From Nitrospira sp. (lineage in GTDB: Bacteria; Nitrospirota; Nitrospiria; Nitrospirales; Nitrospiraceae), in NCBI GenBank assembly GCA_020216985.1, contig JAIWOH010000063.1, positions 1 to 10,000 on the forward strand: 10,000 nucleotides of DNA. Direction: 5' to 3'. How positions within the stretch are numbered: position 1 is the stretch's first letter; each line of letters starts with the position of its first letter. The notes beneath the pieces are model-generated. The model searched no databases and was not told where the DNA came from. It saw only the letters and a list, made by a program, of their open reading frames with translations. The position numbers were made by a program, and so were the translations under genes. This document shows positions 1 through 7,220 of the stretch, one piece after another.

Positions 1-750
1 TTCCTGGCCGATCTCGACCACATCGAGCGGCGACACCTTGCCCGCCTTGGCCTGCCCCTCAATCTGTTGATAGCGAGCTTCGGCCACCGCCAGCGCCTGC
101 TTCTGAACCTCCGCCTGCTTGACCGCCACCTGCCAATCCCAGTATTGGACGGCACCAGCCAGATAGAGGTCCTGCCGTTTCTGAGCCACCTTCACCTCCG
201 CAAGCGGCCCAGCCAGTTCGGCCTGCTGAAACTCGGCGTTCTCTTCGTTGATGATCAAGCCGCGCAAGAGTTGAAACGATCCACCAAGGATAAGTTGCTG
301 CTGAGGATAGAACAGTTGGAGATCTGGAATGATGGCAATAAAGTTTTGGTTGATACGATCCCCCATTCCATTCCGAATCCCGCCAACGACCTGGAAGCCC
401 CACGGATGCCCCACCTGGATTTTGGTGTCGTTAAATCCGCCGGTCTGGATCTTCGGTAAGAACGGCGACGTCGTGAGATTCCACGTTTCGTAACGTTCTA
501 TTTCTGTAATGTTCTTAACTGTCGGCTCCCAAGCCCCCAATGCCTTCAAAACCTTGGCCCGAGCCTTCATACGCTCGGTTCCGGTCGCCTGAAGCAGGGG
601 ATGGGTCAGCTCAATTCTGGCGAGAACTTCTTCGATGGTGAGAGGAGCGGTGCGGTTCGGCTGAGTCGGCGGAGTCCTCGAATCGGTTACCGGTTCCGCC
701 AGTGCGATCATCGGCGTCGAGATGAGCACGACCAGCAGCAGGGCGATCAC
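1..750 (-). CDS. TolC-family outer-membrane efflux protein, N-terminal part (runs off window)
   Basis: This is the first 250 codons of an outer-membrane efflux (TolC/OEP) protein, the outer-membrane duct of tripartite pumps or type I secretion systems. The reading frame is open from a GTG at 750 down to position 1 and continues outside the window. A strong Shine-Dalgarno (AAGGAG, 757-762 region) lies 7 bases before the GTG, and an in-frame stop lies just upstream of it, which fixes the start. Residues 1-19 form a hydrophobic export signal ending ALAEP, but it has no Lys/Arg at its N-terminus, which is unusual. After a Pro/Thr-rich linker comes LTIEEVLARIELTHPLLQA, typical of the first OEP helix. 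From about residue 165 the chain is Ala/Gln/Glu-rich and alpha-helical (AELAGPLAEVKVAQKRQDLY), as expected for the periplasmic coiled-coil barrel. It is divergent from the NhaR-type regulator at 905. The family call is firm; the transported substrate cannot be told. Confidence 0.85.
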   Translation of the reverse strand, partial: MIALLLVVLISTPMIALAEPVTDSRTPPTQPNRTAPLTIEEVLARIELTHPLLQATGTERMKARAKVLKALGAWEPTVKNITEIERYETWNLTTSPFLPKIQTGGFNDTKIQVGHPWGFQVVGGIRNGMGDRINQNFIAIIPDLQLFYPQQQLILGGSFQLLRGLIINEENAEFQQAELAGPLAEVKVAQKRQDLYLAGAVQYWDWQVAVKQAEVQKQALAVAEARYQQIEGQAKAGKVSPLDVVEIGQE

Positions 751-756
751 GAGGAT

Positions 757-763
757 GCTCCTT
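757..763 (-). promoter_or_regulatory. Ribosome binding site of the efflux-protein gene
   Basis: Read on the minus strand the bases are AAAGGAG, a near-perfect Shine-Dalgarno, 7 bases before the GTG at 750. It decides the GTG start, because no ATG occurs in frame between the upstream stop and this codon. Confidence 0.7.
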
Positions 764-846
764 TCGTATGTATGTTACGGGTGTATCTATAGCGCGGGCG
801 GGAGAGTAGCAATCATGGCCCTTTTGTGAAAAATAGATAAAACGGA

Positions 847-876
847 TTGGAATCTTCGTGAAAGACGATGTATAGT
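847..876 (+). promoter_or_regulatory. Candidate promoter of the nhaR-like gene
   Basis: TTGGAA (847-852) and TATAGT (871-876) are spaced by 18 bases and would start transcription about 20 bases before the ATG at 905. The -10 matches the sigma-70 consensus at 5 of 6 positions, the -35 at only 4 of 6. The same 154-base divergent intergenic region must hold the promoter of the efflux gene, for which I see only a weak TATAGA-like -10 near 787-792 on the minus strand. No clear LysR T-N11-A operator was identified by eye. Confidence 0.35.
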
Positions 877-904
877 GAATGCGCCACTTTCGACGTAAAC
901 CATA

Positions 905-1801
905 ATGGAATGGCTCAACTATCACCATTTGCTGTACTTTTGGTCCGTCGCCAAACACGGCACGGTCGCCAAAGCCTGCGAGGAGCTTCGCCTCGCTCAA
1001 CCGACCATCAGCGGACAAATCCGGCTCCTGGAACAGTCCTTGGGGGAAAAATTGTTCGTGCGCACGGGACGCCGGCTCGCGTTGACCGAGATGGGACACG
1101 TGGTGTTTGGATATGCGGAAGCCATCTTCGCCATGGGACAAGAGTTGCTGAACACGGTGAAGGGACGTGCGGAGGGGCACCAGGCACGCCTGGTCGTCGG
1201 CATCGCCGACGTCGTGCCCAAACCGCTGGCAAATCATCTCCTCCGAGCGGGACTAAACTTGGATCAGCCCATGCACTTGGTCTGCCAAGAGGACAAACTC
1301 CATCGGCTCCTGGCCGACTTGACGATGCACCGATACGACCTTGTCATCTCCGATATGCCCGCGCCGTCGAACTTCAAGGTGCATGCCTACAGCCATCCCA
1401 TCGGCGAATCGGGAGTGACGTTCTTCGGCACGCCGAAATTGGCGTCGCTCTATAAACGCGAGTTTCCTCGTTCGCTGCACGGCGCCCCGATGCTCCTGCC
1501 TACCGCAGACGCAGCCCTTCGTCGATCGATCGACCAGTGGTTGGTCCACCATCACCTCCAACCCACCATCGTAGGCGAGTTCGACGACAGCGCGACGCTC
1601 AAAGCCTTTGGTCAGGAAGGATTCGGCATTTTCCCCGGCATCACCGCGATGGAAAAGGAAATCTGCCGCCAATACCAGGTATCGCCCATCGGCCGTCTGG
1701 ATTCCGTCAAACAGCACTTTTATGCAATCACCGTCGAGCGCCGCCTCAAACATCCGGCGGTTCTGGCGATCGTCCAAGCGGCCCGGCGGGAGCTGGACTG
1801 A
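905..1801 (+). CDS. nhaR: LysR-family transcriptional regulator, NhaR type
   Basis: This is a DNA-binding regulator of 298 residues, close to the length of E. coli NhaR (about 301), which activates the Na+/H+ antiporter gene nhaA in response to sodium. The N-terminus carries the LysR winged helix-turn-helix at about residues 5-64 (AKACEELRLAQPTISGQIR, then LLEQSLGEKLF). NhaR-like signatures run through the protein: NYHHLLYFW at 5-13, VVGIADVVPK near 97-106, DLVISD in the middle, and GEFDDSATLKAFG followed by the FYAITVERRLKHPAV segment near the C-terminus. The start is supported by the alignment to the NhaR N-terminus, although no strong Shine-Dalgarno precedes it. There is no antiporter gene in the window; the neighbour is a divergent efflux outer-membrane gene, which is therefore the likely target by inference. 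It ends convergently with rluF, leaving 63 bases with no obvious terminator. Confidence 0.9.
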   Translation: MEWLNYHHLLYFWSVAKHGTVAKACEELRLAQPTISGQIRLLEQSLGEKLFVRTGRRLALTEMGHVVFGYAEAIFAMGQELLNTVKGRAEGHQARLVVGIADVVPKPLANHLLRAGLNLDQPMHLVCQEDKLHRLLADLTMHRYDLVISDMPAPSNFKVHAYSHPIGESGVTFFGTPKLASLYKREFPRSLHGAPMLLPTADAALRRSIDQWLVHHHLQPTIVGEFDDSATLKAFGQEGFGIFPGITAMEKEICRQYQVSPIGRLDSVKQHFYAITVERRLKHPAVLAIVQAARRELD

Positions 1802-1864
1802 GAACGGTTAGCTTTCTGCGCCTTCTCCAAGACAACTATCTATTCGCCGCGGAGCCGGGGTGGC

Positions 1865-2572
1865 TTATCCACGCCCCACGGCTTCCAACAGTTTTTCCCG
1901 CTCTTGAGCGGTCAACTCGCGCCATTCTCCCGCGGCAAGCTCATCAATGGTGACGTGCATGATCCGCACGCGGTGAAGGCTCACGACCCGGTGGCCCAAC
2001 GCCGCACACATCCGCCTGATTTGGCGATTGCGTCCCTCCGTGAGAATGATTCGAAACCGCTTGGGTCCGACGCGGGAAACCTTGCATGGTTTTGTCATGG
2101 CTCCAAGCACTTCCACGCCCGCAGCCATTTGATCGAGAAACCATCGATCGAACGGGCGATCCACCTCGACAACGTATTCCCGTTCGTGTCCGAACTCAGT
2201 GCGCAGGATTTCGTTGACGATGTCCCCGTCGTTTGTCAGCAGAATCAATCCGGAAGAATCTTTGTCCAACCGTCCGATCGGAAAAATCCGCTCCGGGTAG
2301 CCGATTTCCGCAATGATGTTGCGATGCACGTGCGGCTCGCTGGTGGTCGTCACCCCCACCGGCTTGTGGTATTTGATATAAACGGGCGCTTTCCCCCAGG
2401 GGATCACCCGTCCATCACGGGCGATCACGTCCGAACGACTTACCCGATCACCCAGCTTGGCCACACGCCCATTGATCGTGACGGCTCCCGATTCAATCAG
2501 ACGATCCGCCTCGCGCCGGGAACAAATCCCCTGCTCGGTGAAAAACTTGTTGATGCGAATGAAAGCGGTCAC
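1865..2572 (-). CDS. rluF: 23S rRNA pseudouridine synthase, RluF type (RsuA family)
   Basis: This enzyme of 235 residues isomerises uridine to pseudouridine in rRNA. The E. coli RluF enzyme modifies U2604 of 23S rRNA, and the match here is close: an S4 RNA-binding domain at about 5-60 with GICSRREADRLIE, then the catalytic motif FPIGRLDKDSSGL with the nucleophile Asp103 in GRLD, then LTNDGDIVNEILR, and finally LTEGRNRQIRRMC at 178-189, which is typical of the RluF/RluB/RsuA group. It lacks the basic C-terminal extension of the E. coli protein and so is shorter. The start is a GTG with only a weak Shine-Dalgarno; no ATG gives a complete S4 domain. It lies 29 bases after the agmatinase stop and is probably the last gene of that operon. 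RluF as opposed to RluB/RluE is a confident but not proven subfamily call. Confidence 0.9.
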   Translation of the reverse strand: MTAFIRINKFFTEQGICSRREADRLIESGAVTINGRVAKLGDRVSRSDVIARDGRVIPWGKAPVYIKYHKPVGVTTTSEPHVHRNIIAEIGYPERIFPIGRLDKDSSGLILLTNDGDIVNEILRTEFGHEREYVVEVDRPFDRWFLDQMAAGVEVLGAMTKPCKVSRVGPKRFRIILTEGRNRQIRRMCAALGHRVVSLHRVRIMHVTIDELAAGEWRELTAQEREKLLEAVGRG

Positions 2573-2601
2573 GGGCGACCCGTCGACAACCGTGCAAGAG
2601 C

Positions 2602-3552
2602 TTACAAGGCAGGAGATGACTCTCGAACAAGCTTTGCGGCCTTGATGCGGCCGAGCATGCGATAGATCAACCGAGCCACCGAAAACTGGGGTGCCACAAA
2701 CCCGTCAATAGGGGTCATTTCACTCACGTCCATCCCCACGATACCGGGGCCTCCGGCCAGGGCCGCGACCAGATTCAACGTGTCGTACCAGCCCAACCCA
2801 CCCGGCTCGGGAGTGCCTAGCGCGGGAACAATGGAAGGATCAAGCCCGTCGCAGTCGAACGTAAGATACACCGGACCGTTGCAAGCGGCCACGACGTCGG
2901 GGATCCATCGGGAGGCCTGTCCGCTGTAGGGACCGGAGGGATCCAAGAGGCTTGCGGCGAAAAACGTGGTGATCCGGTCCGTCGTCTTCATTCTAATCAT
3001 CTCTTCCTCGCTGATCGACCGTATGCCGACCTGGACCAGCGGATGCCCATCCCCCACCACTCTGGCCATGACACTGGCGTGGCTGAAGGGGTTGCCTTGG
3101 TAGGCCTCCCGCAAATCGCCGTGCGCGTCGATCTGCACGACGCACATATTCGGATGGCGTCGGGCGTGGGCGCGGATGGCTCCCAATGCGCCGGTATGTT
3201 CCCCGGTCAACGTCACAAGAAATCGCCCCGCCTCGACGTGAGGGCGAACGAACTGCTCGATGGCGGCGACGGCGGCCCGATCCACTTTCCCCTCCAGATC
3301 CAACGCCGACGCCGTGGCAATCCCACCCCATTCACGAAAGGGTTCGCATTCGAGTTGCTCATCGTACAGCTCGACCTGACGGGATGCTTCGAGAATGGCG
3401 GAGGGGCCGTGATCTGATCCTCGGACGTAGCTGGACGTGTGTTCGTAAGGGACCGGCAGGACGTAAACGCCGGCCCGATCCGGATGGCACCACGGTTCTT
3501 CGAGGCCGAGAAAATTGCGCTCCGGCCCTTCCCATCCGGCTGGCAACGTCAT
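2602..3552 (-). CDS. speB: Agmatinase (ureohydrolase family)
   Basis: The protein (316 residues) belongs to the Mn-dependent arginase/agmatinase family and most likely hydrolyses agmatine to putrescine and urea in the cytosol. The metal ligands are visible: His119 in GEHTGAL, Asp142/His144/Asp146 in IDAHGDLR, and Asp233/Asp235 in the FDCDGLDPSIVPALGTPEPGG stretch (232-252). The family's usual GGDHS is here GEHT, but the metal-binding His is kept. YVRGSDHGPSAIL near 42-54 is the usual agmatinase N-terminal motif. The start is supported by AAAGGAC 7 bases upstream. It follows a pyruvoyl-dependent arginine decarboxylase by 56 bases on the same strand, so agmatine supply and use are adjacent; this context favours agmatinase over arginase, formiminoglutamase or guanidinobutyrase. 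Confidence 0.92.
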   Translation of the reverse strand: MTLPAGWEGPERNFLGLEEPWCHPDRAGVYVLPVPYEHTSSYVRGSDHGPSAILEASRQVELYDEQLECEPFREWGGIATASALDLEGKVDRAAVAAIEQFVRPHVEAGRFLVTLTGEHTGALGAIRAHARRHPNMCVVQIDAHGDLREAYQGNPFSHASVMARVVGDGHPLVQVGIRSISEEEMIRMKTTDRITTFFAASLLDPSGPYSGQASRWIPDVVAACNGPVYLTFDCDGLDPSIVPALGTPEPGGLGWYDTLNLVAALAGGPGIVGMDVSEMTPIDGFVAPQFSVARLIYRMLGRIKAAKLVRESSPAL

Positions 3553-3608
3553 GGCATGCGTCCTTTTATCAATCGCCGGTCAAGCCAAGAGTCAGAGCGA
3601 CGCATCCG

Positions 3609-4178
3609 TTATCGGCGATACCGCTTGGCTACGTTCTCGCCCGGGATGAAGACTGCGAGCGCAATGACCGTCGTCCACTTACCGGCTTTTCCAATCGCCG
3701 ACTGAGTGATGTTCGAGGTTTTGACGATCTTGCCGCCCATCTTAAATACTTGCTCGCGCTCCTTCCAGGCGACGTTGGGGTCAAATTCCAGCCCTAGCGT
3801 GGTGGCCAACATCTGAGCCGCAAGATCTTCCGTGTACTCGCCAGTCTCCTCGTCCGTCTCGCCATGGGCATGGTGTTCGGATAAGTAGCCGTAGCTGTTG
3901 CGGTCCGTCGGTTTCGCCAGACCGACCGAGGCCGAAATCAGCCGATTTCGTTCGTTGGTTTCGGAACGGGCCATCACGCAGAACGTGATTTCCCCGGGAC
4001 TCAACAGCTTCTCGCCCCGATTCCGCGAGATGATTTTGCAATTGGGCGGCAAAATGGATGACACGCTGACGAGATTGCAGTAGGCAACCCCTGCGCTTCG
4101 CAACGCCTCCTCAAAAGAAGCCAGTTTCTCCTTGTGCACGCCCACTCCTCTCGTCAAAAACATGTGCGTCGGTACCAT
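3609..4178 (-). CDS. Pyruvoyl-dependent arginine decarboxylase
   Basis: This 189-residue enzyme of the PvlArgDC family decarboxylates arginine to agmatine using a self-made pyruvoyl group instead of pyridoxal phosphate. In this family the proenzyme cleaves itself between two serines; here the expected pair is Ser40-Ser41 in [11 protein letters not shown] (35-45), with Ser41 becoming the pyruvoyl group of the alpha chain. Other family features are [20 protein letters not shown] at 7-26 and the acidic [15 protein letters not shown] region. I chose the ATG at 4178 because GAGGGAG lies 6-7 bases before it and family members begin at this point; an upstream in-frame ATG at 4325 would add 49 residues of poor, non-homologous character. 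It is the first gene of an operon with agmatinase. Length and motifs fit the short bacterial and archaeal form. Confidence 0.93.
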   Translation of the reverse strand: MVPTHMFLTRGVGVHKEKLASFEEALRSAGVAYCNLVSVSSILPPNCKIISRNRGEKLLSPGEITFCVMARSETNERNRLISASVGLAKPTDRNSYGYLSEHHAHGETDEETGEYTEDLAAQMLATTLGLEFDPNVAWKEREQVFKMGGKIVKTSNITQSAIGKAGKWTTVIALAVFIPGENVAKRYRR

Positions 4179-4296
4179 GTGTGCTCCCTCTCTTGGTGAT
4201 TGAGTCGCCCGGGCTTTCGAGCTGTCGGCGGGACTTGCGGGGGATCTCCGGCCCTCAGTCATCCGAATCAGAATCGGTTCCCGTACAAAGCGTGCT

Positions 4297-4325
4297 CTTG
4301 TATCAAGATTGATTCCGCTTCGCAA
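4297..4325 (-). promoter_or_regulatory. Candidate promoter of the putrescine operon
   Basis: On the minus strand TTGCGA (4320-4325) and TACAAG (4297-4302) are spaced by 17 bases, each matching 4 of 6 consensus positions. It would give a leader of about 110 bases before the decarboxylase ATG at 4178. The gap of 172 bases between the aldehyde dehydrogenase stop and this gene is large enough for a separate promoter. I see no terminator after the dehydrogenase, so read-through is also possible. Confidence 0.25.
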
Positions 4326-4350
4326 TATCCTGAAACAATTTTTACAATTC

Positions 4351-5793
4351 TTAGGTCGAAGGGTCCGGCCCCTGGGCGTTCACGATCAGCAGCTTCGGCT
4401 CCGTCATCTCTTCAATGGCGGCCCGCACGCCCTCGCGTCCCAACCCCGAATCCTTGACGCCGCCGTACGGCATGTGGTCCGAACGGAACGTCGGAATTTC
4501 GTTGGCCAACACGGCTCCGACGTCCAGATGGCGAAACGCATAAAAGACTTTGTTGATGTCCCGCGTAAACACGCCGGCTTGCAGCCCATAATCCGATTGA
4601 TTGAGCATCGCGATCGCGTCGCCGAACCGGCTGTACGGCGTCACCGTCACCACCGGGCCGAACACCTCCTGACAGGACACTTTCATGTCCGGTTTCACGT
4701 CCGACAAGACGGTCGCCTCGACCACCGATCCCATTCGTTTTCCCCCCAGCAACACACGGGCCCCTTCCGCCACGGCTTCATTGATCCAGCTTTCGACGCG
4801 ATGGGCGGCGGATTGATCGATCAACGGCCCGATGGTTGTTGTCTCGTCAGTGGGATCTCCGGCCTTCAACCGCGCAACGTGCATGAGCAACTTCGTCGTG
4901 AATGGATCCGCCACCGACTGATGTACGAACACCCGTTGGACGGAAATGCAGGTCTGGCCCGCATAACCGAACCCGCCGGCGGCGCATCGCCGGGCCGCCA
5001 GATCAAGATCGGCATCCGGTTCGACGATCACCCCCGCATTGCCTCCCAGTTCCAACACGACCTTCTTTTTGCCGCACTTCGCCTTGAGCATCCAACCCAC
5101 CGCAGCGCTGCCGGTAAAACTTAAGAGCTTGAAGCGGGGATCAACGACTAACCGCTCCGCCAACACATTGTCACAGGGCACGACATTGAGCCCGCCGGGG
5201 GGGAGCCCGGCCTGCAAGGCTATTTCCCCCAGCAACAACGCGGTGAGCGGCGTTTGGGGAGCCGGTTTGATGAGAATCGAATTGCCCGCGGCCAACGCCG
5301 GCGCCACCTTGTGTGCCACTAAATTGAGCGGAAAATTAAACGGCGTGATGCCGAGAACGGGCCCGATAGGAAACCGCCTGAGAATACCGACGTGGGAATC
5401 GGACCCCGGCGTCCAATCCAAGGGGACGACTTCACCGGCGATTCGCCGGGATTCCTCGGCCGCCACCGTAAAGGTTTGCACCGCCCGATCGACTTCCCGC
5501 TTGGCATCCGTGATCGGCTTGCCCGCTTCGGCGGTGATCGTGGAGGCGATCTCATCCCGGCGTTGAGAAAGGAGGGCGGCGATCTGTTGCAGGATCTTAT
5601 ACCGAGCATGTCCCGGCATGCCCGCCATCACGGGCGCGGCTTCAACCGTGGAGGCGATCGCCTCTTCGAGATCGGCGTCTGTAGCTTGGGCCACGGTGGC
5701 GATGGTCCGGCCGCTAAAGGGATCAGTGACCCTTGTCGTTTGGTCGCTCTGCTTCCATTGGCCGTGAAGGAGAAAGGGGCGAGATTGCTGCAC
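4351..5793 (-). CDS. NAD(P)-dependent aldehyde dehydrogenase
   Basis: The protein is a full-length (480 residues) member of the aldehyde dehydrogenase superfamily, oxidising an aldehyde to the acid with NAD or NADP. The catalytic set is complete: Asn153 in TPFNFPLN, Glu248 in LELGG, and the nucleophile Cys282 in [10 protein letters not shown]. The cofactor-binding region shows [10 protein letters not shown] at 174-183 and FTGSAAVG at 226-233; EVFGPVV lies at 376-382 and the conserved [15 protein letters not shown] at 441-455. It resembles the lactaldehyde/phosphonoacetaldehyde/non-phosphorylating GAPDH-like branch more than the betaine aldehyde branch, but the substrate is not readable. The start is a GTG with AGG 6 bases before it. 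It follows a small CxxC protein by 24 bases and so is likely co-transcribed with it. Being upstream of putrescine genes, a role with amino-aldehydes is conceivable but only an inference. Confidence 0.9.
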   Translation of the reverse strand: MQQSRPFLLHGQWKQSDQTTRVTDPFSGRTIATVAQATDADLEEAIASTVEAAPVMAGMPGHARYKILQQIAALLSQRRDEIASTITAEAGKPITDAKREVDRAVQTFTVAAEESRRIAGEVVPLDWTPGSDSHVGILRRFPIGPVLGITPFNFPLNLVAHKVAPALAAGNSILIKPAPQTPLTALLLGEIALQAGLPPGGLNVVPCDNVLAERLVVDPRFKLLSFTGSAAVGWMLKAKCGKKKVVLELGGNAGVIVEPDADLDLAARRCAAGGFGYAGQTCISVQRVFVHQSVADPFTTKLLMHVARLKAGDPTDETTTIGPLIDQSAAHRVESWINEAVAEGARVLLGGKRMGSVVEATVLSDVKPDMKVSCQEVFGPVVTVTPYSRFGDAIAMLNQSDYGLQAGVFTRDINKVFYAFRHLDVGAVLANEIPTFRSDHMPYGGVKDSGLGREGVRAAIEEMTEPKLLIVNAQGPDPST

Positions 5794-5817
5794 GAGATAC
5801 CTGCGAACAGCGGCCTG

Positions 5818-6090
5818 CTAGTCCGCCGCTTCGACCGGGGTTGAAGATTCGAGAGGTGGTTCCGACGTCGCCGACTCTTGCTGCGCCGCAACGGCCTTAG
5901 CGATCAATTCTTCCGTTCCCCAATCTCGAATGGCCTCGAGAGAAAACCCTTCATAGGTCGAAACCCCATGACACGACGGACAATCGGGCATGGGAACTTT
6001 TCGATAGAACACCTCTCCCAGACAGGACATGCAGACCCAAAAATCATCGTCGCGATGGGAAACCGGCCAGAACAACTGTGGTGATGCCAT
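5818..6090 (-). CDS. Small zinc-ribbon-like protein, unknown function
   Basis: This is a 90-residue soluble protein with no signal peptide. Cys20-x-x-Cys23 (CMSC) and Cys37-x-x-Cys40 (CPSC) form two knuckles 13 residues apart, the pattern of a rubredoxin-like zinc ribbon. The region after the ribbon (EGFSLEAIRDWGTEELIAKAVAAQQ) is probably helical, and the last 20 residues are Ser/Pro/Glu-rich and likely disordered. The start is well supported by AGGA 7-8 bases upstream of the ATG. It is the first gene of a tight pair with the aldehyde dehydrogenase 24 bases downstream. I do not recognise a named family; a metal-binding or protein-interaction role is inferred from the cysteines only. Confidence 0.8.
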   Translation of the reverse strand: MASPQLFWPVSHRDDDFWVCMSCLGEVFYRKVPMPDCPSCHGVSTYEGFSLEAIRDWGTEELIAKAVAAQQESATSEPPLESSTPVEAAD

Positions 6091-6132
6091 AAGATATTCC
6101 TATCTGGTTACAAACGTGACCGATACAACAGA

Positions 6133-6153
6133 ATCTCTCATTACATCTCTCAT
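6133..6153. repeat. Short direct repeat upstream of the CxxC protein gene
   Basis: ATCTCTCAT occurs twice (6133-6141 and 6145-6153) with a 12-base period, about one helical turn, 43-63 bases before the ATG at 6090. Nearby, 6106-6121 forms an imperfect palindrome (GGTTAC-4-GTGACC). Either could be a regulator site for the downstream pair of genes; no promoter of good quality was seen here. Confidence 0.3.
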
Positions 6154-6218
6154 CACACTTGGACGGAAAAGCGGCCGGGCTGCACCGGCATGACCTTGCC
6201 CTCGTCTTCCGGCACCAT
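6153..6218 (-). CDS. Possible 21-residue small ORF after the DsbA-like gene
   Basis: An ATG at 6218 opens a frame of 21 codons (starting MVPEDEGKVMP and ending SVQV) that stops at a TGA. It is preceded by AAGGACG about 6 bases upstream, a good Shine-Dalgarno, and lies only about 20 bases after the dsbA-like stop, so it could be co-translated. The peptide has no membrane segment or known motif. With such a short frame, chance is a real alternative. Confidence 0.25.
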   Translation of the reverse strand: MVPEDEGKVMPVQPGRFSVQV

Positions 6219-6239
6219 CTTGCACGTCCTTAATTACAT

Positions 6240-6878
6240 CTAACGCACTTTGCCGGCAAGAAGCTGTTCAATCTCCTCCGCAAACATCTCAAAGGGGAAC
6301 GCCCCCGGAATGGCAATCGCCGGTTCCTTCTCGTTCGGTTCGCTGTGCGTCCGAAACAGAATGAACCCCGGCGTCCCTCGGAATCCCCAATTGTTGGCTT
6401 CCTGCCGATCTTCGAAAATCGCCTTGGCATAGCGTCCGTCTTTGACGCACTGCGCAAAGGCGGCGGCATCCAGCCCGATCGCGGACGCATGGCGGGCATA
6501 CACGGTCGTAGCCAGTCGCCCTCCTTCTCCGAACAGACGATCGTGCATTGCCCAATACTTGCCCTGCGCACCGGCGCAGCGGGCCGCCATCGCCGCATCG
6601 AAACCAGGCCCCTGGTCGGCGCGCGGAAAGTCTCGGTACAGGAACCTCACTTTGCCGGTATCGACATAGCGAGCCTGCAAGCGCGGCCAAGTCTCCTTGA
6701 AGAACTTGACACAGTACCCGCAGGTGAAATCCGAGTATTCGATCAACGTCACCGGCGCATCGGCCTGCCCCCTGACCCGCACATCCGGCTCGGCGGCAGA
6801 GATCGGCGCTAGCCCGAAGCAGCCGCACCACAAGGCCGTCGCAATCGTCAGTCCCAACCCTGTCAACCGCCGTCGCAT
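6240..6878 (-). CDS. Exported DsbA-family thiol-disulfide oxidoreductase
   Basis: This 212-residue protein has an N-terminal signal (MRRRLTGLGL, then a hydrophobic stretch to about 28, likely cut after SAA before EP). The mature part is a thioredoxin fold of the DsbA/DsbG-like type that uses VRVRGQADAPVTLIEYSDFTC as its first strand. The active site is Cys53-Gly-Tyr-Cys56, and the conserved cis-proline is Pro170 in RGTPGFILF. LYRDFPRADQGPGFDAAMAARCA (80-102) is the usual helical insertion of DsbA-like proteins. It probably forms or rearranges disulfides in the periplasm. The Cys18 and Cys20 in the signal do not make a good lipobox. It has its own promoter upstream and is not obviously in an operon, except with a possible tiny ORF just after it. 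No DsbB-like partner is in the window. Confidence 0.9.
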   Translation of the reverse strand: MRRRLTGLGLTIATALWCGCFGLAPISAAEPDVRVRGQADAPVTLIEYSDFTCGYCVKFFKETWPRLQARYVDTGKVRFLYRDFPRADQGPGFDAAMAARCAGAQGKYWAMHDRLFGEGGRLATTVYARHASAIGLDAAAFAQCVKDGRYAKAIFEDRQEANNWGFRGTPGFILFRTHSEPNEKEPAIAIPGAFPFEMFAEEIEQLLAGKVR

Positions 6879-6956
6879 GAACGTTCCATTTATTTATTCC
6901 GTCTTCGTGGAGCTCGCGCGGGGCGTGACTCGGAACAAAGCGTGACACGCCACTTT

Positions 6957-6986
6957 CTTATACACAACCGTTGCCGGAAGCGTCAA
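6957..6986 (-). promoter_or_regulatory. Promoter of the DsbA-like gene
   Basis: On the minus strand TTGACG (6981-6986) and TATAAG (6957-6962) are separated by 18 bases, each matching sigma-70 consensus at 5 of 6 positions. Transcription would start near 6950 and give a leader of about 70 bases before the ATG at 6878. Confidence 0.5.
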
Positions 6987-7105
6987 TGAATCCCGCGTCT
7001 AAATTCATGACCTGATTCTTGACTCGCGAAATCTCCAACGCAACAGCCTTGAGAAAAGGGAAAACCCGGACAGAGCGACCAGTGAAAGACCAGCCAGGCC
7101 GATCA

Positions 7106-7156
7106 GCGAAAAGAGAAGAGCCCGGCGAGAACGGATTTGCGCCATTCTCGCCGGGC
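7106..7156 (-). terminator. Rho-independent terminator after the beta-propeller gene
   Basis: Bases 7142-7156 and 7120-7134 form a GC-rich 15-base-pair stem with a single mismatch and a 7-base loop. On the minus strand the stem is followed by a T-rich run (TCTTCTCTTTTCGC, 7119-7106). It lies about 65 bases after the stop at 7221 and separates that gene from the DsbA-like gene downstream. The plus-strand side has no T tract, so it works in one direction. Confidence 0.75.
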
Positions 7157-7220
7157 CCTTGCCCAATTTCTCGACTTACTTGTCCGGTACAAATCGAATC
7201 AGGTTTTAACGACGACCAAG

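Larger units (their letters stand above)
6879..7220. other. Gene-free stretch between the DsbA-like and beta-propeller genes
   Basis: This 342-base stretch holds a promoter for the DsbA-like gene (6957-6986) and the terminator of the beta-propeller gene (7106-7156). The possible frames in it lack a ribosome binding site and recognisable protein sequence, so I see no gene. Confidence 0.6.

Noticed and set aside
611..1237. Minus-strand frame crossing the nhaR start and the efflux gene start
   Set aside because: It overlaps two well-supported genes in other frames and has no recognisable protein sequence.
1904..2665. Long plus-strand frame (253 codons) opposite rluF
   Set aside because: It is the antisense shadow of a gene with clear catalytic motifs; its own translation is Pro/His/Arg-rich with no recognisable domain.
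4179..4325. Extension of the arginine decarboxylase to an upstream ATG at 4325
   Set aside because: The ATG at 4178 has a strong Shine-Dalgarno and matches the family's N-terminus; the extra 49 residues look like translated leader.
4309..5124. Long plus-strand frame (271 codons) opposite the aldehyde dehydrogenase
   Set aside because: Antisense shadow of a full-length enzyme; the translation is His/Arg-rich and shows no family features.
7120..7156. Inverted repeat read as a mobile-element end
   Set aside because: The T-rich run on one side and its place after a stop codon make an intrinsic terminator the simpler reading; no transposase or target duplication is present.
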